Of a stretch of 8,573 bases of DNA, positions 6,624-8,573 are shown in pieces. The notes under the pieces are model-generated. The model did no database searches and was not told where the DNA came from. It worked only from the letters and a program-made list of their open reading frames with translations. A program made the translations under genes and the position numbers. The first letter of the stretch is position 1. Every line of letters begins with the position of its first letter. The stretch comes from Patescibacteria group bacterium (GTDB lineage: Bacteria; Patescibacteriota; Microgenomatia; UBA12405; JAHJSD01). The DNA lies in assembly GCA_018830585.1 (NCBI GenBank), contig JAHJSD010000042.1, positions 1 through 8,573 on the forward strand. The letters run 5' to 3'.

Positions 6624-6809
6624 GTCATCCTGAGCGAAGCCCTGTACCGCCTGGTATGGGGGAATTCTGATGACGAAGGATCCCCTAAAATAAGTAAGTT
6701 GCTGTTTCAAGGGGCCCCGTACCACCATAGCACCACGTAGGGTACATGGCAAGTTCGATACAGGGTAAAATTCTTCCCTGCCAGCAACTGCGGGGTTGCT
6801 CGGAATGAC
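6624..6809. repeat. Degenerate REP-like inverted repeat region after the surface gene
   Basis: GTCATCCTGAG (6624-6634) and CTCGGAATGAC (6799-6809) are diverged inverted half-sites of the GTCAT(T/C)C(T/C)GAG type. Between them lie GAAGGATCCCCT (6675-6686), the inverse of 1393-1404, and a small perfect hairpin AGCAAC/GTTGCT (6783-6788 and 6795-6800). I see no gene in 6516-7186: the minus-strand open frame over it is a by-product of these repeats. I also find no stem followed by a T-run that would terminate the surface-gene transcript. Confidence 0.6.
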
Positions 6810-6868
6810 AAGAGAAGAGATGCCCTGCTTATTTTGGATAATCACGATCCAGGGCCGGATTAATTAAC

Positions 6869-6916
6869 TCAATTTTTCCTCCGAGGTAGACCTTGATTCC
6901 TCGGAGGTGAAATTGA
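6869..6916. repeat. 18-bp inverted repeat hairpin (CCTCCGAGG core)
   Basis: The arms 6869-6886 and 6899-6916 are complementary at 16 of 18 positions, with a perfect 9-bp core (CCTCCGAGG/CCTCGGAGG) and a 12-nt loop. It is about 350 nt past the surface-protein stop, in the convergent intergenic stretch. The outer part of each arm is AT-rich (TCAATTT/AAATTGA), but there is no clean U-run, so terminator activity is possible rather than shown. Confidence 0.75.
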
Positions 6917-7072
6917 CTCCGACGGGTTTAGCAGTGAGCCTTTCGATAAACTCAGGGTAAATCTACGGTACCAATCCAAACGCCCTGTTGGGGGCGAAGA
7001 TACCAAACCAGAAAACCAATTCATCTACGGATAAATCCGCTATCCGGCGGACCATGGTTTTTTTGGTTCGTG

Positions 7073-7164
7073 TATAAACTTCCTGAGGCCAAAAATCCCC
7101 GGCCCCGGCGTAACCTGTCTCGCCGCCAGGCAAGCATCCGGGGTTTTGCTTTCTTGGAATAAGT
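7073..7164 (+). repeat. 92-bp repeated structured element, copy 2
   Basis: Second copy of the element at 1696-1787 (90/92 identical, direct orientation, offset 5377 bp). It keeps every base of the proposed stems: CCCCGG (7097-7102) with CCGGGG (7138-7143), and CGGCG (7106-7110) with CGCCG (7121-7125), plus the loop pairing CCTG (7114-7117) with CAGG (7127-7130). It lies 22 nt beyond the galE stop codon. No clear short target-site duplication is visible at the ends of either copy. Confidence 0.92.
7091..7143 (-). terminator. Possible terminator of galE formed by the 92-bp element
   Basis: Read on the galE strand, the paired CCCCGG...CCGGGG stem with its inner CGGCG/CGCCG stem is followed at once by ATTTTT (7096-7091). 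That is the layout of an intrinsic terminator, starting about 44 nt after the galE stop. The T-run is short and the interior is larger than in a typical hairpin. The same sequence in copy 1 has no obvious gene to terminate on that strand, so the role may be incidental. Confidence 0.35.
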
Positions 7165-7186
7165 AGTTGGCAGGGGAGGGTTAGGG

Positions 7187-8197
7187 TTAATTATCCCAGC
7201 CGTTTGGATGCTTTTGGTACCACTTTACTAAAGAATTGATACTATCCTTGATCGTTCTTTTTGATCTCCAGCCTAATTTGCTTTTTGCCTTTTTAATATC
7301 GGCGTAAACCTCGGCATATTCGCCCTTTCTAACCTTGCCTTTATTAATCTTGAATTTAGTTCCGGTTATTTCTTGAACCTGTTTTATTATTTCTAAAACA
7401 GAACTTCCTTGACCGGTACCCAAATTGAAAATATCACTCTGGTTGCCTCTTTTAAGGTAGTCTAAGGCCTTAAGATGGGCTTCGGCCAAATCTTCGACAT
7501 TAACATAATCTCTGACCGGTGTCCCGTCACGGGTTTTTACTTTTGGGCAGACAAGTTTGAATGGCTCGATTTTCAGAGCTCCCCGGACCGCGTTTTGGAT
7601 TAATAACTGAGACGGCTTTTTACTGTCTCCTATAGTGCCGTCGGAAGAAGCGCCGGAAACGTTAAAGTACCGCAGCATTACTTGTCTGATTCCATGTCTT
7701 TCGCCGATCCAGCTGATCATTTTTTCGGTGATCAGTTTTGATTCGCCGTAAGGGTTTGCCGGGGAGAGAGGGTGTTTTTCGTCAACCGGCAGGTATTTGC
7801 TCTCACCATAGACGGCGCAAGTAGAGGAAAAGACCAAGTATTTGGTTTTTTGTAAGATCATTGCTTTTAGCAGGTTTAAGCTTCCGCAGACATTGTTTTC
7901 AAAATATTTTTCCGGTTTTTCTACCGATTCATTAACTAAACATAAGGCGGCAAAATGAAGTACCGCTTCAGGCTTTTCTTGAGTAAAAACCTTTACCATT
8001 TCCTTTTCGTTTCTAAGATCTGCCCGGTAAAACTTCAGGCTTGACCGGCCAAACTTTTTTTGAAGCGCGGCTATCGGCTGGCGATATCCCCGACATAAGT
8101 TGTCCACTACCGCGACTTGATATTTTTTTTCCAAAAGAAGTTTAACCGCGTGTGAACCAATATACCCGGCTCCTCCGGTAACTAAAATTTTACTCAT
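7187..8197 (-). CDS. galE: UDP-glucose 4-epimerase
   Basis: Interconverts UDP-glucose and UDP-galactose in the cytoplasm using tightly bound NAD, supplying galactose-type donors for surface polysaccharides and glycoconjugates. It is an extended short-chain dehydrogenase/reductase. The NAD-binding TGGAGYIGSH motif is at 7-16, the acidic residue ending strand 2 at D32 (VVDNL), HFAA at 81-84, the catalytic serine/threonine in SSTCAVYG (124-131; T126 likely), and the YxxxK pair is Y150-K154 in NPYGESK. RYFNVSGA (176-183) and RDYVNVEDLA (229-238) are typical GalE substrate-side motifs. At 336 aa it matches the full-length family (E. coli GalE is 338 aa), with no missing key residue. ATG 8197 is the only sensible start, since the Rossmann motif follows directly; only a weak GAG-type ribosome site precedes it. 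It is transcribed towards the surface-protein gene, from its own promoter at about 8251. A related epimerase acting on UDP-N-acetyl sugars cannot be excluded. Confidence 0.95.
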   Translation of the reverse strand: MSKILVTGGAGYIGSHAVKLLLEKKYQVAVVDNLCRGYRQPIAALQKKFGRSSLKFYRADLRNEKEMVKVFTQEKPEAVLHFAALCLVNESVEKPEKYFENNVCGSLNLLKAMILQKTKYLVFSSTCAVYGESKYLPVDEKHPLSPANPYGESKLITEKMISWIGERHGIRQVMLRYFNVSGASSDGTIGDSKKPSQLLIQNAVRGALKIEPFKLVCPKVKTRDGTPVRDYVNVEDLAEAHLKALDYLKRGNQSDIFNLGTGQGSSVLEIIKQVQEITGTKFKINKGKVRKGEYAEVYADIKKAKSKLGWRSKRTIKDSINSLVKWYQKHPNGWDN

Positions 8198-8250
8198 CTC
8201 GGTTTTGGTTAATTCAGGTGGCGCTGTCGGTTTCTATAAGCCCCTTTTAT

Positions 8251-8259
8251 AGTATAACA
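8251..8259 (-). promoter_or_regulatory. galE: Extended -10 promoter of galE
   Basis: On the minus strand this reads TGTTATACT, i.e. an extended -10 (TG-N-TATACT, 5 of 6 to TATAAT). No good -35 is visible at the usual distance, as expected for extended -10 promoters. Transcription would start at about 8244, leaving a leader of about 47 nt. A 6-bp inverted repeat (CTATAA 8234-8239, TTATAG 8247-8252) overlaps the inner edge of the -10. Confidence 0.5.
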
Positions 8260-8281
8260 GGAAAAAGCCTGATTACCCCCA

Positions 8282-8313
8282 TGAACCTCCCGACGCTATC
8301 TCGGGGCGGTTCA
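8282..8313. repeat. Short hairpin upstream of galE
   Basis: TGAACC (8282-8287) pairs with GGTTCA (8308-8313), and CCCGA (8289-8293) with TCGGG (8301-8305), around a 7-nt loop. It lies about 25 bp upstream of the galE -10 and so is outside the transcript. It resembles the other dispersed palindromes in the window. Confidence 0.65.
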
Positions 8314-8432
8314 GGGTGTCGCTCAGGAGGGTAAGCTGTGTGGACCACTTACTATAGCCCCACGTGGTTTCCCATAAGTCCATAGAGCTTTACCTTAAGT
8401 AGTGTAACTGTTCAGACTTTGGGAAGAGATCT

Positions 8433-8573
8433 CACAAGTTTTGCACTTTCTGTCATCGCGAGCGATCCCGATCCGATCGGGAGAGCGTGGCGATCTGGTG
8501 GCAAACGAACTGAGATTGCCGCGGTCGCTGGCGCTCCCTCGCAATGACAGTTATAGTGCACAAGTGCGAAACT
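8433..8573. repeat. REP-like inverted repeat, same family as the left edge
   Basis: Left arm 8451-8496 (TGTCATCGCGAGCG...GCGTGGCGATCT) is complementary to the right arm 8513-8549 (AGATTGCCGCGG...CTCGCAATGACA). The left arm holds an extra small perfect hairpin, CCCGAT-CCG-ATCGGG (8467-8481). Weak pairing extends outward (GCACT 8443-8447 with AGTGC 8555-8559). The core GTCAT(T/C)GCGAG...GGCGATCT is shared with 36-117. The element runs to the window edge and may continue. The rest of 8314-8432 shows no gene, only a CCACGTGG palindrome (8360-8367). Confidence 0.82.

Noticed and set aside
6393..6845. 150-aa open frame on the minus strand after the surface gene
   Set aside because: It overlaps the 3' end of the surface gene and consists of translated repeat half-sites; no start signal, no recognisable domain.
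8281..8432. tRNA or other RNA gene upstream of galE
   Set aside because: Hairpins are present, but no cloverleaf, no GGTTCGAATCC-type T arm and no acceptor stem can be formed.
1..8573. CRISPR array or transposon-borne system
   Set aside because: The repeats are inverted, unevenly spaced and of different families; there are no regular spacers, cas genes, transposase or integrase in the window.

Overview
The window holds three genes on about 8.6 kb, set in an unusually large amount of repeat-filled non-coding DNA. From left to right they are: a GT4-type glycosyltransferase (+, 181-1239); a very large secreted multi-domain beta-sandwich surface protein (+, 1884-6515, up to 1543 aa); and a UDP-glucose 4-epimerase GalE (-, 8197-7187), convergent with the surface gene. 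All three read as intact in the standard bacterial code, and the glycosyltransferase ends on TGA, so nothing suggests UGA recoding.

Organism: I infer a Candidate Phyla Radiation (Patescibacteria) bacterium, possibly a Microgenomates-type lineage. The clues are the long secreted protein built from carboxypeptidase-regulatory-like, SdrD_B-like and ZU5-like modules without an LPXTG signal, the palindrome CCTGCCTGCCGGCAGGCAGG, the 7-bp ATTGGAA tandem repeat inside a coding region, and REP-like inverted repeats (GTCATTGCGAGG..., CATTCTGAGCGTAGCGAAG). This is recollection of such genomes, not a search result. No marker gene is present to fix the taxonomy.

Layout: 14-131 is a long REP-like inverted repeat just upstream of the glycosyltransferase. 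1240-1883 is a gene-free stretch packed with palindromes. It contains a strong nested hairpin (1604-1660) and the first copy of a 92-bp element (1696-1787), and ends in a good sigma-70-like promoter for the surface gene. 6516-7186 is a second gene-free stretch with more inverted repeats and the second copy of the 92-bp element (7073-7164, 90/92 identical, same orientation). 8198-8573 holds the galE promoter and another REP-like inverted repeat of the same family as the one at the left edge.

Working together: GalE can supply UDP-galactose, and a GT4 enzyme transfers sugars from nucleotide donors, so the two plausibly serve a surface glycan. The large secreted protein would be at the cell surface. 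This is a guilt-by-neighbourhood inference: the three genes are not one operon. I see no defence system, CRISPR array, transposase or RNA gene. The most interesting signals are the paired 92-bp structured element bracketing the surface gene, the Met/Gly-rich loops recurring in the surface protein, and the tandem-repeat invasions of the glycosyltransferase reading frame.
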